Source of the DNA: an uncultured Armatimonadota bacterium
GTDB taxonomy: Bacteria; Armatimonadota; Fimbriimonadia; Fimbriimonadales; Fimbriimonadaceae
DNA length: 52,590 bases
NCBI GenBank assembly: GCA_903833215.1
Contig: CAILEM010000024.1
Coordinates: 1 to 52,590, forward strand
Direction: 5' to 3'
Part shown: one piece after another, positions 30,390-39,205 of the stretch
Position numbering within the stretch: the first letter of the stretch is position 1
Layout: each line of letters starts with the position of its first letter
Position numbers and translations under genes: made by a program
The notes under the pieces: generated by a model
Database searches by the model: none
The model's input: only the letters and a program-made list of their open reading frames with translations
Told to the model about the DNA's origin: nothing

Positions 30390-31190
30390 TCAGGGCTTCT
30401 GACGGCGGACGAAGGCGTAGGCGTTGTGGTCGTGGATGGACTCGTGGTTTTCGACTTCGACTTCGTAGTTCCCGACGTTCGGGTGCTTGTCGAAGGCGAG
30501 GGCGACTTCGCGAACCATGTCTTCGACGAAGCGCGGATTTTGATAGGCTTGCTCGGTGACAAACTTCTCATCCGGACGCTTAAGGACCGGATAGAGCTGG
30601 GCGCTGCCGGCGGATTCGATCATGTCGATCACGTCTTCGAGCCACAGCATTCCGCGAGCTTCAACCTTGACCGTTACGTAGCCGCGCTGGTTGTGGGCAC
30701 CGAAGGCTGAAATCTCTTTCGAACACGGACAGAGCGTTGTGACGGGGACCTGAGCGTAGACGAGGAATTCGTCGATAGCGCCACCCGTCGCGATGAAGCC
30801 GCATTCATAACCCATCATGCCAACCTTGCCGGTAACCGGGGCGGCTTTTTCGCGGAAGAGATTGAACTTCACTTCGAGGTGGGCGGTTTCCGCATCCAAC
30901 TTATCGCGCAGCTTGGCAAGGATACGTGGAATGGTGTCGCCACCGATCTCATGGTTGTACTCACCAAGTACTTCCAGGAATCGACTCATGTGAGTACCTT
31001 TGAATTCGCGAGGAAGGTCTACGGTCAGGGAGAACACACCATAGGTCTGCTGGACGCCATTGTTGCGCTCAAGAACCTTGATCGGATACTTCACGTTCCG
31101 AACGCCGACCTTATCGATGGGTATGTTTCGACCATCGGGCGAACTCTGGATATCGACCAACGGTGTTCCTTCAGTCTTTGACGGTGTCAT
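30390..31190 (-). CDS. folE2: GTP cyclohydrolase IB
   Basis: FolE2 converts GTP to 7,8-dihydroneopterin triphosphate, the first step of folate and queuosine-type synthesis, with a metal other than the zinc of FolE1. The 266-residue sequence shows 'LVDIQSSPDGRNIPIDKVGV', 'GTHMSRFLE', the metal-binding 'CPCSKEISAFGAHNQRG' and 'EDMVREVALAF...VEVENHESIHDHNAYAF'. Length and order are typical. An ATG nine codons upstream (31217) is an alternative start. It follows glcF on the same strand by about 60 bases. Confidence 0.93.
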   Translation of the reverse strand: MTPSKTEGTPLVDIQSSPDGRNIPIDKVGVRNVKYPIKVLERNNGVQQTYGVFSLTVDLPREFKGTHMSRFLEVLGEYNHEIGGDTIPRILAKLRDKLDAETAHLEVKFNLFREKAAPVTGKVGMMGYECGFIATGGAIDEFLVYAQVPVTTLCPCSKEISAFGAHNQRGYVTVKVEARGMLWLEDVIDMIESAGSAQLYPVLKRPDEKFVTEQAYQNPRFVEDMVREVALAFDKHPNVGNYEVEVENHESIHDHNAYAFVRRQKP

Positions 31191-31253
31191 CTCTTCAATT
31201 GCGTCCTTGGCAACCATTACGCAGTGTCCTACGCAGATCGGGGCCTATATCTC

Positions 31254-32492
31254 TCAAATTGGCTTTTCCTCAAAAAGTTCGAGCCCAACAAAGGCCGCTT
31301 CGAGCAATTCAAGGGTGTGCAGAACCTGGATTTTCTTGCCGTGCTCCCTTGCCGCTTGTGCGATCCACGAATGGCAGCCTGGGTTTCCGGTTGCGACGAT
31401 AGAGGCACCGGTTTGGGCGATGTTGTCGTACTTGCGCTCCAAGAGTTTTCGTGCCATTTCGGGCTGAGTGACGTTGTAGATTCCCGCACTTCCGCAACAC
31501 ATATCTGCCTCGTTCAGCGGCACCAGCTTGAGGTTCGGAATCGCTGAAATGAGTTCTCTGGGTTGACTCACGATTTTCTGGCCATGGGCCAAGTGGCAAG
31601 CATCGTGGTAAGTCGCCGTCTGGTTGAGTCCCTTTGCCGATTGTAGGGCCTCGATTAAGCCATTTGCGAGAAGGAATTCGGATACGTCAAACGTACGTTT
31701 GGCGAACGCCTCTGCGGAGGATTGACCATCCATCAAGTGCCCGTACTCCTTTATGGTGCTGCCGCATCCAGCAGAATTGACGATGACAGGCAAGTTGTCA
31801 GGCATCGATTTTATCAGCCGTTCGCCGAGCTTTCGGGCTTCGGTCAAATTGCCGTAGTGAGCGTGGAGCGCCCCGCAACACCCTTGGCTGACATCCTTCA
31901 CCACAAAGCCGACGCGTCGAAGCAGCCGTCGGGTTACCTGGTGGACGCGTGGGTAGAGAACCTTCATCGCGCACCCTTCCAACAGGTAGACCTCACCCTT
32001 GATGGCGGGAAGATCCTTGTCATCAAGGAATGGAAAGTGGGCTTCCTGCTGGGGAGTCGGTCGATCCGCTTCGGCGGCATGACCGCTTAAGAGGTGGGAT
32101 ATGAGGCCGGGCACTCGTTTGCCAGGCAAAAGCCGTCCCAGCGCAAGCTGGGTTTTCAAGATCGTCGGGTTGGTCGTGCCCGCCAACAACGCGTCCTTCG
32201 CACGCTGTGGCTTTTCTTTCTCAATCTTGTCTCGGGCAATCTCTAGGATCATCCCGTACTGAACCGCACTCGGACACGCCGTTTCGCAGGCTCGGCAGCC
32301 GAGGCAAAGATCCAGGTGAGGTTTCACGTCCTCCTGCCAATTCAACTTCCCGCCAATGGCGCTGCGAACCAGATAGATTCGGCCACGTGGCGATTCCATT
32401 TCATTGCCGGTCTGCACGAAGGTCGGGCAGGACTCCAGGCAGAAGCCACAGCGAATGCAGTGGGTGGTCAGTTCCTCAAGGTCATGGTTCAT
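31254..32492 (-). CDS. glcF: Glycolate oxidase iron-sulfur subunit
   Basis: The 412-residue protein has two N-terminal 4Fe-4S motifs ('CIRCGFCLESCPTF' and 'CLGCRACETACPSAV') and two CCG domains ('GCCGALHAHYGN', 'MCCGSAGIYNVTQP'). This is the layout of GlcF, which passes electrons from the flavin subunits GlcD/GlcE to the quinone pool at the membrane. Size matches E. coli GlcF (407). It is the last of glcD-glcE-glcF. Confidence 0.92.
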   Translation of the reverse strand: MNHDLEELTTHCIRCGFCLESCPTFVQTGNEMESPRGRIYLVRSAIGGKLNWQEDVKPHLDLCLGCRACETACPSAVQYGMILEIARDKIEKEKPQRAKDALLAGTTNPTILKTQLALGRLLPGKRVPGLISHLLSGHAAEADRPTPQQEAHFPFLDDKDLPAIKGEVYLLEGCAMKVLYPRVHQVTRRLLRRVGFVVKDVSQGCCGALHAHYGNLTEARKLGERLIKSMPDNLPVIVNSAGCGSTIKEYGHLMDGQSSAEAFAKRTFDVSEFLLANGLIEALQSAKGLNQTATYHDACHLAHGQKIVSQPRELISAIPNLKLVPLNEADMCCGSAGIYNVTQPEMARKLLERKYDNIAQTGASIVATGNPGCHSWIAQAAREHGKKIQVLHTLELLEAAFVGLELFEEKPI

Positions 32493-32531
32493 GAGTCGTC
32501 ACCTCGTGTCGCGATTCGTGCGTCTGGATCC

Positions 32532-33461
32532 TCAACAGATGCCCATTTCCCCCGGATTGAGTTTGTTTTCGGGGTCGAAAAGTTGTTTTGCTCGCTCCAT
32601 CAATTTGATGACGGTAAGGTCAGTGAACTCCAGGTTCCTCTCACCCACGCCTGCTCGCACAACCCAATCTTCCGAGAATCTTTGCAGTGACTCGTTACCA
32701 GGGGCAGCCGCCCATAACACGCACGAGCACGGATCGACGGCGATGAGGTGAGGTTGGTGAGCACTCACGGCTTTCTGGAAATCGGTTGGCAGAACCCTCT
32801 GAATCCAGTTCGCGGCTTTTACTTCGGCACCTGGGAAGAACTGCATTTCTGGCTTGGGGAGAGCCTTGAGTGGGAACGTTTTCAGTGTCACTTCGGCAAT
32901 CAACCCGAGCGTCCCGCGGGCACCAATCATCAGCTTTTGAACGTCGTATCCAGCCACGTTCTTTACTGCCTTGCTGCCGCATTTGGCGATAGTGCCATCG
33001 GCGGTGACAACTCTCATTCCCAAAACCCAGTCTCGCCAAGACCCGCATTGCGCTGAGAGTCCGTGGGGAAGGTTGAACCCGATCTCATCGATGAGCGAAC
33101 CATAGAAATGCGCAGTTGCCTGAGCTAGCCGCGGCTCAAACATCGCGTAGGGCAGGCACTGATTCACCTTTGCCAACTCCGATTGGAGTTGGGTAACCGT
33201 GGTGCCAGCACGCACAACGACCACCTGGTCGTCCACGTCGTGCTCGATCACTCCGCTATATTCCTGAAGGGAAATGGCCGTGAAATTCTCAAGCCCAATT
33301 GCATCGGTTACCGCGCCCCGATTCAACCGAGATTGTCGATAAACAGTGGGTAAGCCAAAGGGGTGCGGTGCCGATTGAGCGTCGAACACGACCGGACCTG
33401 GCGCATCTTTCACGATCTGGGCGATCTCATCGATGCTGTTGGGTGTGAGGGTGTTCACCAT
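32532..33461 (-). CDS. glcE: Glycolate oxidase FAD-binding subunit
   Basis: The 309-residue protein is a short FAD_binding_4 domain protein: 'LTPNSIDEIAQIV', 'VVVRAGTTVTQLQSELA', 'DWVLGMRVVTADGTIAKCGSKAVKNVAGYDVQKLMIGARGTLGLIAEVTLK'. GlcE partners GlcD and GlcF. The start is the ATG at 33461, which overlaps the glcD stop by seven bases; a longer frame to 33497 lies inside glcD. Length is slightly below E. coli GlcE (350). Confidence 0.88.
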   Translation of the reverse strand: MVNTLTPNSIDEIAQIVKDAPGPVVFDAQSAPHPFGLPTVYRQSRLNRGAVTDAIGLENFTAISLQEYSGVIEHDVDDQVVVVRAGTTVTQLQSELAKVNQCLPYAMFEPRLAQATAHFYGSLIDEIGFNLPHGLSAQCGSWRDWVLGMRVVTADGTIAKCGSKAVKNVAGYDVQKLMIGARGTLGLIAEVTLKTFPLKALPKPEMQFFPGAEVKAANWIQRVLPTDFQKAVSAHQPHLIAVDPCSCVLWAAAPGNESLQRFSEDWVVRAGVGERNLEFTDLTVIKLMERAKQLFDPENKLNPGEMGIC

Positions 33462-34888
33462 CCGGTGCCTCGCCATCGCTTTTGATGTTCGACGCAAGAC
33501 TTCTGATTCGGCAGGACCTTACAGGGATTGCACAGCATCGCGTCGTTAAAAATTCGCTTTGACGTTGCCTGCAACTCAAGGTCTTCGGGGGCAAACATCA
33601 GCTTCATGAGGTCGATCTTCTCCACGCCGATGCCATGTTCGCCGCTGACGCTTCCGCCGAGTTCAATACAGCGCGTGAGGATCTCTTCGCCCGCCTCGAT
33701 CACTCGTCTGATCTGGTCAGGGTCGCGATCATCGAAATAGAAGCAGGGGTGAAGATTGCCATCCCCGGCGTGAAATAGGTTCGCGACCCCAATCTGCTGA
33801 CGCTTGGCCACGGCATACACAAACTCCAGCATTTCGGGCAATTTCGACCGTGGAATGACCCCGTCATGGGTGACGATACTAGGTGCGATGCGTCCCATGG
33901 CGCCGATCCCCTTCTTTCGAGCGACCCACAGCTTGGCGCGCTCGGCTTCGTCGGCGGCGACCCGGATTTCAAGGGCGTTGTTTCGAGTGCAGATCTGCTT
34001 CACGATCTCCATCTCGCTTGCAACGGTTTCTGGCTCGCCATCGCATTCGATGAGTAGCAGGGCCTCGGCTCCTTCCGGGTACTGAAGGCCAAAAGCCAAT
34101 CGAACCGCTTGAAGAATTCCCCGATCCATCATCTCCAGGGCAGCAGGAATGGTGCCGGCGGCGATGATATCGGCCACCGTTTTCGTGGCATCTCCGATCG
34201 TGGAATAGGCGATCAGAGCGGTCGCGACAGCTTTGGGAACAGGTACCAGTTTTACCCACGCCTCGGTAACCACTCCGAGGGTACCTTCCCCCCCGACAAT
34301 CAAGCCAAGAAAGTCGTATCCAGGGCCCCCAGCCAGCTTCCCCCCAAGCTTCAGGATCTCTCCACGAGGGTCCACAAGTGTAACGCCGAGGATGTGCTGC
34401 ACGGTAATCCCGTACTTAAGCGTGTGAGGACCCCCAGAGTTTTCCCCAATGTTTCCCCCAATCGTCGAAACTGTCTGAGATGAGGGGTCTGGGGCAAAAT
34501 GGAGTCCAAATTGCTTCACGGCCTCAGAAATTCGCTTATTTGCAATGCCTGATTGAGCAAGAAGGCAACAGTTTTCCACATCGATCTCTAAGATCCGGGT
34601 CATCCTCTTTGTGGAAATGACAACGCCACCCAGCGCCGCCAAAACTCCGCCACTCAGCCCGGTCCCTGCACCTCTGGCTGTGAACGGCACGTTGTTGTCA
34701 CAACACCATCGGACGACTTTGGCGACCTCCTCGGTCGACTCGGGAAGCACGACGGCAGTGGGGTTACTGCGGTCCACGGTATAGGCGTCACAGTCATACG
34801 CGCGCTCTGCAGCGGCACCACTCAGCACCGCTTCGGGCGTTAGTAGCCGCTCTAGCGCCTTTGCTAGTTCTGCGTGCGTCGAAGGCAT
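33455..34888 (-). CDS. glcD: Glycolate oxidase catalytic subunit
   Basis: GlcD oxidises glycolate to glyoxylate. The 477-residue protein carries the FAD_binding_4 signature ('VPFTARGAGTGLSGGVLA', 'GGNIGENSGGPHTLKYG', 'GGEGTLGVVTEAWVKL') and the FAD-oxidase C domain with 'NLFHAGDGNLHPCFYFD' and 'SGEHGIGVEKI'. I use the ATG at 34888 (MPSTHAELAKALERLL); the longer frame from 34939 runs into the divergent permease promoter. First gene of glcDEF. Confidence 0.93.
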   Translation of the reverse strand: MPSTHAELAKALERLLTPEAVLSGAAAERAYDCDAYTVDRSNPTAVVLPESTEEVAKVVRWCCDNNVPFTARGAGTGLSGGVLAALGGVVISTKRMTRILEIDVENCCLLAQSGIANKRISEAVKQFGLHFAPDPSSQTVSTIGGNIGENSGGPHTLKYGITVQHILGVTLVDPRGEILKLGGKLAGGPGYDFLGLIVGGEGTLGVVTEAWVKLVPVPKAVATALIAYSTIGDATKTVADIIAAGTIPAALEMMDRGILQAVRLAFGLQYPEGAEALLLIECDGEPETVASEMEIVKQICTRNNALEIRVAADEAERAKLWVARKKGIGAMGRIAPSIVTHDGVIPRSKLPEMLEFVYAVAKRQQIGVANLFHAGDGNLHPCFYFDDRDPDQIRRVIEAGEEILTRCIELGGSVSGEHGIGVEKIDLMKLMFAPEDLELQATSKRIFNDAMLCNPCKVLPNQKSCVEHQKRWRGTGW

Positions 34889-34945
34889 GTTCGGAATCGT
34901 ACCGCCAATCGGATTTTCCTGTTGGTGCGTCAGAATCATTACTCA

Positions 34946-36280
34946 ATGAAACGCTCACTTGGCGTGTTGCCTTTGCTGGCCGCAATCTACTTCTGCGTCA
35001 GCGGTGGAGCGTTTGGGCTGGAGCCTGTCGTTCAGTTAGGCCCCGGGATGGCGATCCTCCTGATCGTATTGACGCCCCTTATCTGGAGCGCACCCGCCGC
35101 ACTGATGACCGCTGAACTTGCGGGTGCAATGCCTGAGGAAGGCGGCTACGTCATCTGGGTCAAGCGAGCCCTTGGCAAGCCGTGGGGTTTTCTGTGCGGG
35201 TGGTGGACCTGGGTTTACACTTGGGTCGATGTCGCGATCTATCCAACCCTGTTCGTGGCTTATCTTGGCCGCTTCCTGGCACTGATCGGCTATTCAACCG
35301 CTTTTGACCAGAATCCCTGGCTCAAGTGGGCGGTCGGTCTTCTGCTAATCGTTCCATTCACTGCGATGAATCTGCGTGGGACAAAGCTCGTCGGCGAGAC
35401 GTCCGTTACTTTCTTTGCGGTGTTGCTCATCCCGTTCATTTTCCTGATTGGCATCGGAGCGGCAAGAGTCTTCGCCCATCCCGAATGGACCGTACATCCC
35501 TTTACAGCATCGGGGGGCAGTTCGTCTGGCGTCTTCGGAATCGGGTTGTTCGCCGTGATGTGGAACTATCTCGGCTGGGATTCGATGTCAACCGTTGCCG
35601 GTGAAGTGAAGAATCCGACGACCACATTTCCCAAAGCCCTTGCGCTTGGGGTTCCGATTGTGACCTTGGGGTACTTGCTCCCGGTCCTCGTAGGGGTTGT
35701 TGTGTTGCGCAATTCCGGCTCATGGGACGAAGGAGCGTGGGTCCAAGTTGCGACTGCCGTTGGCGGGAAATGGCTTGGCATTTTCATGGGTGCAGTGGGC
35801 ATCGTGTCGAGCGCTGGCCAGTTTTGTGTAATGCTCCTCGCTGGGTCTCGAATCCCGTTTGTTTTGGCGAGCGAGGGTTGCCTGCCAACCGCACTCACGA
35901 GACTCCATCCTCGTTACGGCACGCCCTGGAGCGCAATTCTCATCAGTGCAATCCTTTACACAGCGTTGAGTTTTGAGTCGTTCAAGGATTTAGCAGTGGT
36001 GGATGTCGTTTTATACTCAGGGGGCCTGATGCTTGAGCTCATTGCGTTGGCTGTTTTGAGGATGAAAGAGCCGCAACTGGCACGCCCTTTCAAGATCCCT
36101 GGAGGCTGGCCCGGCGTTTGCCTGGTCGTGTTCTCACCGACGGCCCTCATCGTATTTGCGTGCTACAGTCGCATTCACGAGAAGGGAATGGTGGCGGTTT
36201 GGACATGCCTGGCCGCCTTGGCCACCGGCCCCATTGTTTGGCTTCTTACTTCCAAGCAACGGAGCCGCACTTTAACTTAG
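34946..36280 (+). CDS. APC-superfamily amino acid permease
   Basis: The 444-residue protein has about twelve hydrophobic segments. The first helix carries the usual APC pattern 'AIYFCVSGGAFGLEPVV', followed by 'AELAGAMPEEGGYVIWVKRALG' and, in the middle, 'WNYLGWDSMSTVAGEVKNP'. This fits the amino acid/polyamine branch with an LAT-like or plant PUT-like flavour. Substrate unknown. It is divergent from glcDEF; the hcn-like amino-acid dehydrogenase genes are 1.4 kb away, and supply of their substrate is a guess. Its stop overlaps the convergent SGNH gene. Confidence 0.85.
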   Translation: MKRSLGVLPLLAAIYFCVSGGAFGLEPVVQLGPGMAILLIVLTPLIWSAPAALMTAELAGAMPEEGGYVIWVKRALGKPWGFLCGWWTWVYTWVDVAIYPTLFVAYLGRFLALIGYSTAFDQNPWLKWAVGLLLIVPFTAMNLRGTKLVGETSVTFFAVLLIPFIFLIGIGAARVFAHPEWTVHPFTASGGSSSGVFGIGLFAVMWNYLGWDSMSTVAGEVKNPTTTFPKALALGVPIVTLGYLLPVLVGVVVLRNSGSWDEGAWVQVATAVGGKWLGIFMGAVGIVSSAGQFCVMLLAGSRIPFVLASEGCLPTALTRLHPRYGTPWSAILISAILYTALSFESFKDLAVVDVVLYSGGLMLELIALAVLRMKEPQLARPFKIPGGWPGVCLVVFSPTALIVFACYSRIHEKGMVAVWTCLAALATGPIVWLLTSKQRSRTLT

Positions 36281-37689
36281 CGTCTTACGTGCGCCTTCAT
36301 CCAAGGCTCCACTGCTTCGGCCCAGATTTGGTAGCCCTTGTAGGTTGGGTGAAGGAAGTCGCCCATGATTTCGCGGCTGATCGTGCCATCGGGTTCAAGG
36401 AACTTCGCCCCGATATCCATGAACGTTACGTTGCGCTCACGACCGAGTTGAGAAAGGAGTCGGTTAACCTTGATCGCCTCAAGTCTGCCTGCATCATCGG
36501 GTCGTTGACCCCGGGGAAATATCGCAAGCAGTAGGATCTGAGCCCTTGGCTTCTGCTGTCGAATCTTTCCGAGGATGGCCTGAACGCCGTCTCGAATTTG
36601 CTCGGGCGTGTTGAGGAACAGGTTATTCGTACCAATCATCAGCGAAACCGCTTCGAGAGGCATGTTGTCGAGTTCACCTTGCTCAAGTCGCCAGAGAACG
36701 TTCTCGGTGCGATCCCAGCCGAAGCCAAGATCTACAGCATCGCGGCCACCGTAGTATGTCTCCCAGATCTTGTTCACCGACTTCAAGCCACGGTCGATGG
36801 GAGGTCCGCCAAAGAAGTGGTTGATCGAATCGCCGATGAAGGCGAGTCGACACGGGTGGTCAAGAGCGTATTGCTTGGTCAACTTGAAGCGTGTTGCCCA
36901 ATCGTAGGTTCGGTAGTCGCGATCCTGAGTGACAGGCACGACGGCTGAATTTCTCGAATCCAGATTTGTCTTCGCGCGACGTCCCATCAGGCGAGCCAAA
37001 GTTGGCTCCATCGCCATGGCCCACTTTCGATACCCATACGCCATTGGGTGCAAAAGGTCGGGCATCACATCGGTCGGGATCTCGTCATTCGCATCGAGGA
37101 ATGTGTATCCGATGTCGAAGAAGAGAACGTGATGCATGGGTGCCCAAGCCTTGAGGCGCTCGTTGATGTCGAGAATGGACTTTCGGGCGGTGGAATTTGC
37201 CTTATCTCGGGGGAAAACTCCGAGGAGAAGGATCTTCGTGGAGGGTGTCAAGGACTTGACCTTCTCACAAACGGCCTCAACACCATGTGCAATCTGCTCA
37301 GGTGTGTTGGAGGAAACATTATTCGTGCCGATCATGATCACCGCGACTTTGGGTTTGCACTTACCCATTTCGCCGTGCTCCAGTCGCCAAAGGACGTGCT
37401 GGGTCCGGTCTCCGCTTATGCCGAGATTCAGGGGTTTGTCTTCACCAAAGTAAAGGTCCCAAGTGTCCTTTCCCCGGTTGTGGAAGCTATCCCCGGTATC
37501 AGGTTCACCGGCGAAGGCATGGGTGATCGAATCTCCAATAAACACGAGTTTGGCTTCGCCTTTGTTGGCGACCTCCACCATCGCGCGGTGGCGGTTCATC
37601 CACCATTCGTTGTTGACGGGTGCAGGAGTTGTTGCCGAGTTCTGAAAGGCAACAAATGCAAGGCTAAGGAGCAGAGGTGACACGCCCAA
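36277..37689 (-). CDS. Exported protein with two tandem SGNH/GDSL hydrolase domains
   Basis: After a signal-like N-terminus come two homologous domains, about residues 25-240 and 260-470. Each has block I (FIGDSITHAF; FIGDSINHFF), a block II-like 'LGISGDRTQHVLWRLEHGE' / 'LGFGWDRTENVLWRLEQGE', block III (MIGTNN in both) and block V (DLLHPMAYGY; DFLHPTYKGY). The closest known style is PAF-acetylhydrolase-like esterases, normally a single domain. Both catalytic Ser-His sets are kept. The enzyme may remove acetyl groups from polysaccharides. Its stop overlaps the permease stop. Confidence 0.85.
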   Translation of the reverse strand: MGVSPLLLSLAFVAFQNSATTPAPVNNEWWMNRHRAMVEVANKGEAKLVFIGDSITHAFAGEPDTGDSFHNRGKDTWDLYFGEDKPLNLGISGDRTQHVLWRLEHGEMGKCKPKVAVIMIGTNNVSSNTPEQIAHGVEAVCEKVKSLTPSTKILLLGVFPRDKANSTARKSILDINERLKAWAPMHHVLFFDIGYTFLDANDEIPTDVMPDLLHPMAYGYRKWAMAMEPTLARLMGRRAKTNLDSRNSAVVPVTQDRDYRTYDWATRFKLTKQYALDHPCRLAFIGDSINHFFGGPPIDRGLKSVNKIWETYYGGRDAVDLGFGWDRTENVLWRLEQGELDNMPLEAVSLMIGTNNLFLNTPEQIRDGVQAILGKIRQQKPRAQILLLAIFPRGQRPDDAGRLEAIKVNRLLSQLGRERNVTFMDIGAKFLEPDGTISREIMGDFLHPTYKGYQIWAEAVEPWMKAHVRR

Positions 37690-37716
37690 TTATGGCAATG
37701 GATGGCTCGTCCTTTG

Positions 37717-38976
37717 CTACTTGGTCTTTCCTTGCTCCTCGTTGGCTAGGCCAGCGAGCGGTACTGGCACGAGTGGGGGCCGCACGGTTCCGTGTTCCCA
37801 ACCATAAAGGAATCGAGTTGACGCACCGCAAACCCGGCCCTGACACGGGCCCATCCCGCATCGAGTGTGCAGCTTTGCCTCTCGGCCACAGTCGTAGCCT
37901 TTCAACTGACGATGTCGAACATCTTCGCATCGGCAGACGATGGTCTCCGGCTCGACCAGACCTCTCAGTTCCTCGCGCAATGCGAAAGCTTGGTCGAGGG
38001 CTCTTGAAAACGCCTGCCACTTCTGCTTCTCGGGCATCAGCACTTGGGCACGTTCGGTATGGCCACTGGCGGTAAAGCCGGCGATTTTGCCTTCGACAAC
38101 CGAGAGTTCAATTCCACCAATCCCAGTGGGCTCCCCGGCGCAGAACACATTCGCAATGCTCGTGTTCTGGAGCGAATCGACCTTGACGAATCCATCAACC
38201 ACTTGGCAGCCGATGAGCATCGGCAACTCAAGATTGGGAACGAATCCAAAGGAACAACCGAGGTACTCACACTGGATACTTCCAACGGATTTGTTTAACT
38301 TAACCGATTCAAGTTTATCTTTACCATGAGCCGATTCGACCCAAGCACCACGCTGGATCAGGCGACCAACCCCAAAAATAAGCGGAGTCCCCTGCTTAAT
38401 TTTGGAGGGATATTTGGCCATTCCCGCTGCAAACCGGGCGAGATTCGCAGTGCTGGCTTGCTCCACGATAGCCATGACTTCGGCCCCGTACTCTTTCAAA
38501 TAGGCTCCGACGGCGATAAGAAGAGGACCGGATCCGGAGAGGACAATTCGCTTGCCTCGAACGTCGAGCCCGGACTTGACCAGAGCTTGTAAACCCCCAA
38601 TTCCCATTACGTTTGGAAGGGTCCATCCTGGGAAGGGGAGAAACAACTCGCGAGCTCCTACTGCCAAGATGAGCTTGCTATATTTCAAGATGATCATCGA
38701 TTTATGAGTGGCACCCATGAGGACTCCGGGTTGGGGAGCGTCCACGATCGTCAGTCCGTTGAGAAGTTCGACACCGCTCGCTGCGAGTTTTTCAACACTC
38801 TTGGCTACTTCGGGCGCGAGCTTGCCGACCTTGGCTCGGAAGATTTGGCCACCCGGTTGTGGATTTTCGTCCACGATTCCAACCTTTGCACCACCTGAGG
38901 CAGCGGTAATGGCGGCTGCCATGCCGGCGGGTCCGGCACCCACGACCAAGACGTCAAAATGGCGTGATTCAGTCAT
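37717..38976 (-). CDS. FAD/NAD(P)-dependent oxidoreductase, HcnB-like subunit
   Basis: The ATG at 38976 starts directly at the FAD-binding motif (FDVLVVGAGPAGMAAAITAA), and 419 residues follow with the second dinucleotide motif (GKRIVLSGSGPLLIAVGAYL) and a C-terminal 2Fe-2S BFD-like domain: 'IVCRCEDVRHRQL...HTRCGMGPCQGRVCG'. This is the subunit layout of HcnB and of alpha subunits in D-hydroxyproline or D-nopaline dehydrogenases. Genes for an HcnA-like ferredoxin and an HcnC-like oxidase lie upstream with overlaps. Substrate unknown. Confidence 0.85.
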   Translation of the reverse strand: MTESRHFDVLVVGAGPAGMAAAITAASGGAKVGIVDENPQPGGQIFRAKVGKLAPEVAKSVEKLAASGVELLNGLTIVDAPQPGVLMGATHKSMIILKYSKLILAVGARELFLPFPGWTLPNVMGIGGLQALVKSGLDVRGKRIVLSGSGPLLIAVGAYLKEYGAEVMAIVEQASTANLARFAAGMAKYPSKIKQGTPLIFGVGRLIQRGAWVESAHGKDKLESVKLNKSVGSIQCEYLGCSFGFVPNLELPMLIGCQVVDGFVKVDSLQNTSIANVFCAGEPTGIGGIELSVVEGKIAGFTASGHTERAQVLMPEKQKWQAFSRALDQAFALREELRGLVEPETIVCRCEDVRHRQLKGYDCGREAKLHTRCGMGPCQGRVCGASTRFLYGWEHGTVRPPLVPVPLAGLANEEQGKTK

Positions 38977-39205
38977 CGGTTTCGACCTCCATTCCCGCCT
39001 GGCAGAGAACCATACAGGAGCGTTGATGCGTGACACAGTCAATGGTGGCTCGGCATTCGTAGCAAATTCCCATGCCACACACCGGACCACGAGGTTCTGA
39101 GTCGACCGACCGCCGGAACTTGCTGGTGCCGTGGTTAAGAATCGCGGCAGCGACCGACGTGCCCTCCACGACGTTACAGGTTTCGCCATTGATCTTAATG
39201 TTCAT
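38969..39205 (-). CDS. 2Fe-2S ferredoxin-like subunit, HcnA-like
   Basis: The 78-residue protein begins 'MNIKINGETCNVVEGTSVAAAIL' and carries the plant-type 2Fe-2S ligand set C-G-M-G-I-C-Y-E-C with a later Cys (RSCMVLCQAG). It matches the Fer2_4 domain of HcnA and of sarcosine oxidase alpha N-termini, here as a free subunit. It overlaps the HcnB-like start by eight bases and the HcnC-like stop by eleven, so the three are translated together as one complex. Confidence 0.88.
   Translation of the reverse strand: MNIKINGETCNVVEGTSVAAAILNHGTSKFRRSVDSEPRGPVCGMGICYECRATIDCVTHQRSCMVLCQAGMEVETDD

Noticed and set aside
36118-36534. 138-residue plus-strand frame across the permease/SGNH junction
   Set aside because: It overlaps two convergent real genes on both sides and has no protein-like features.
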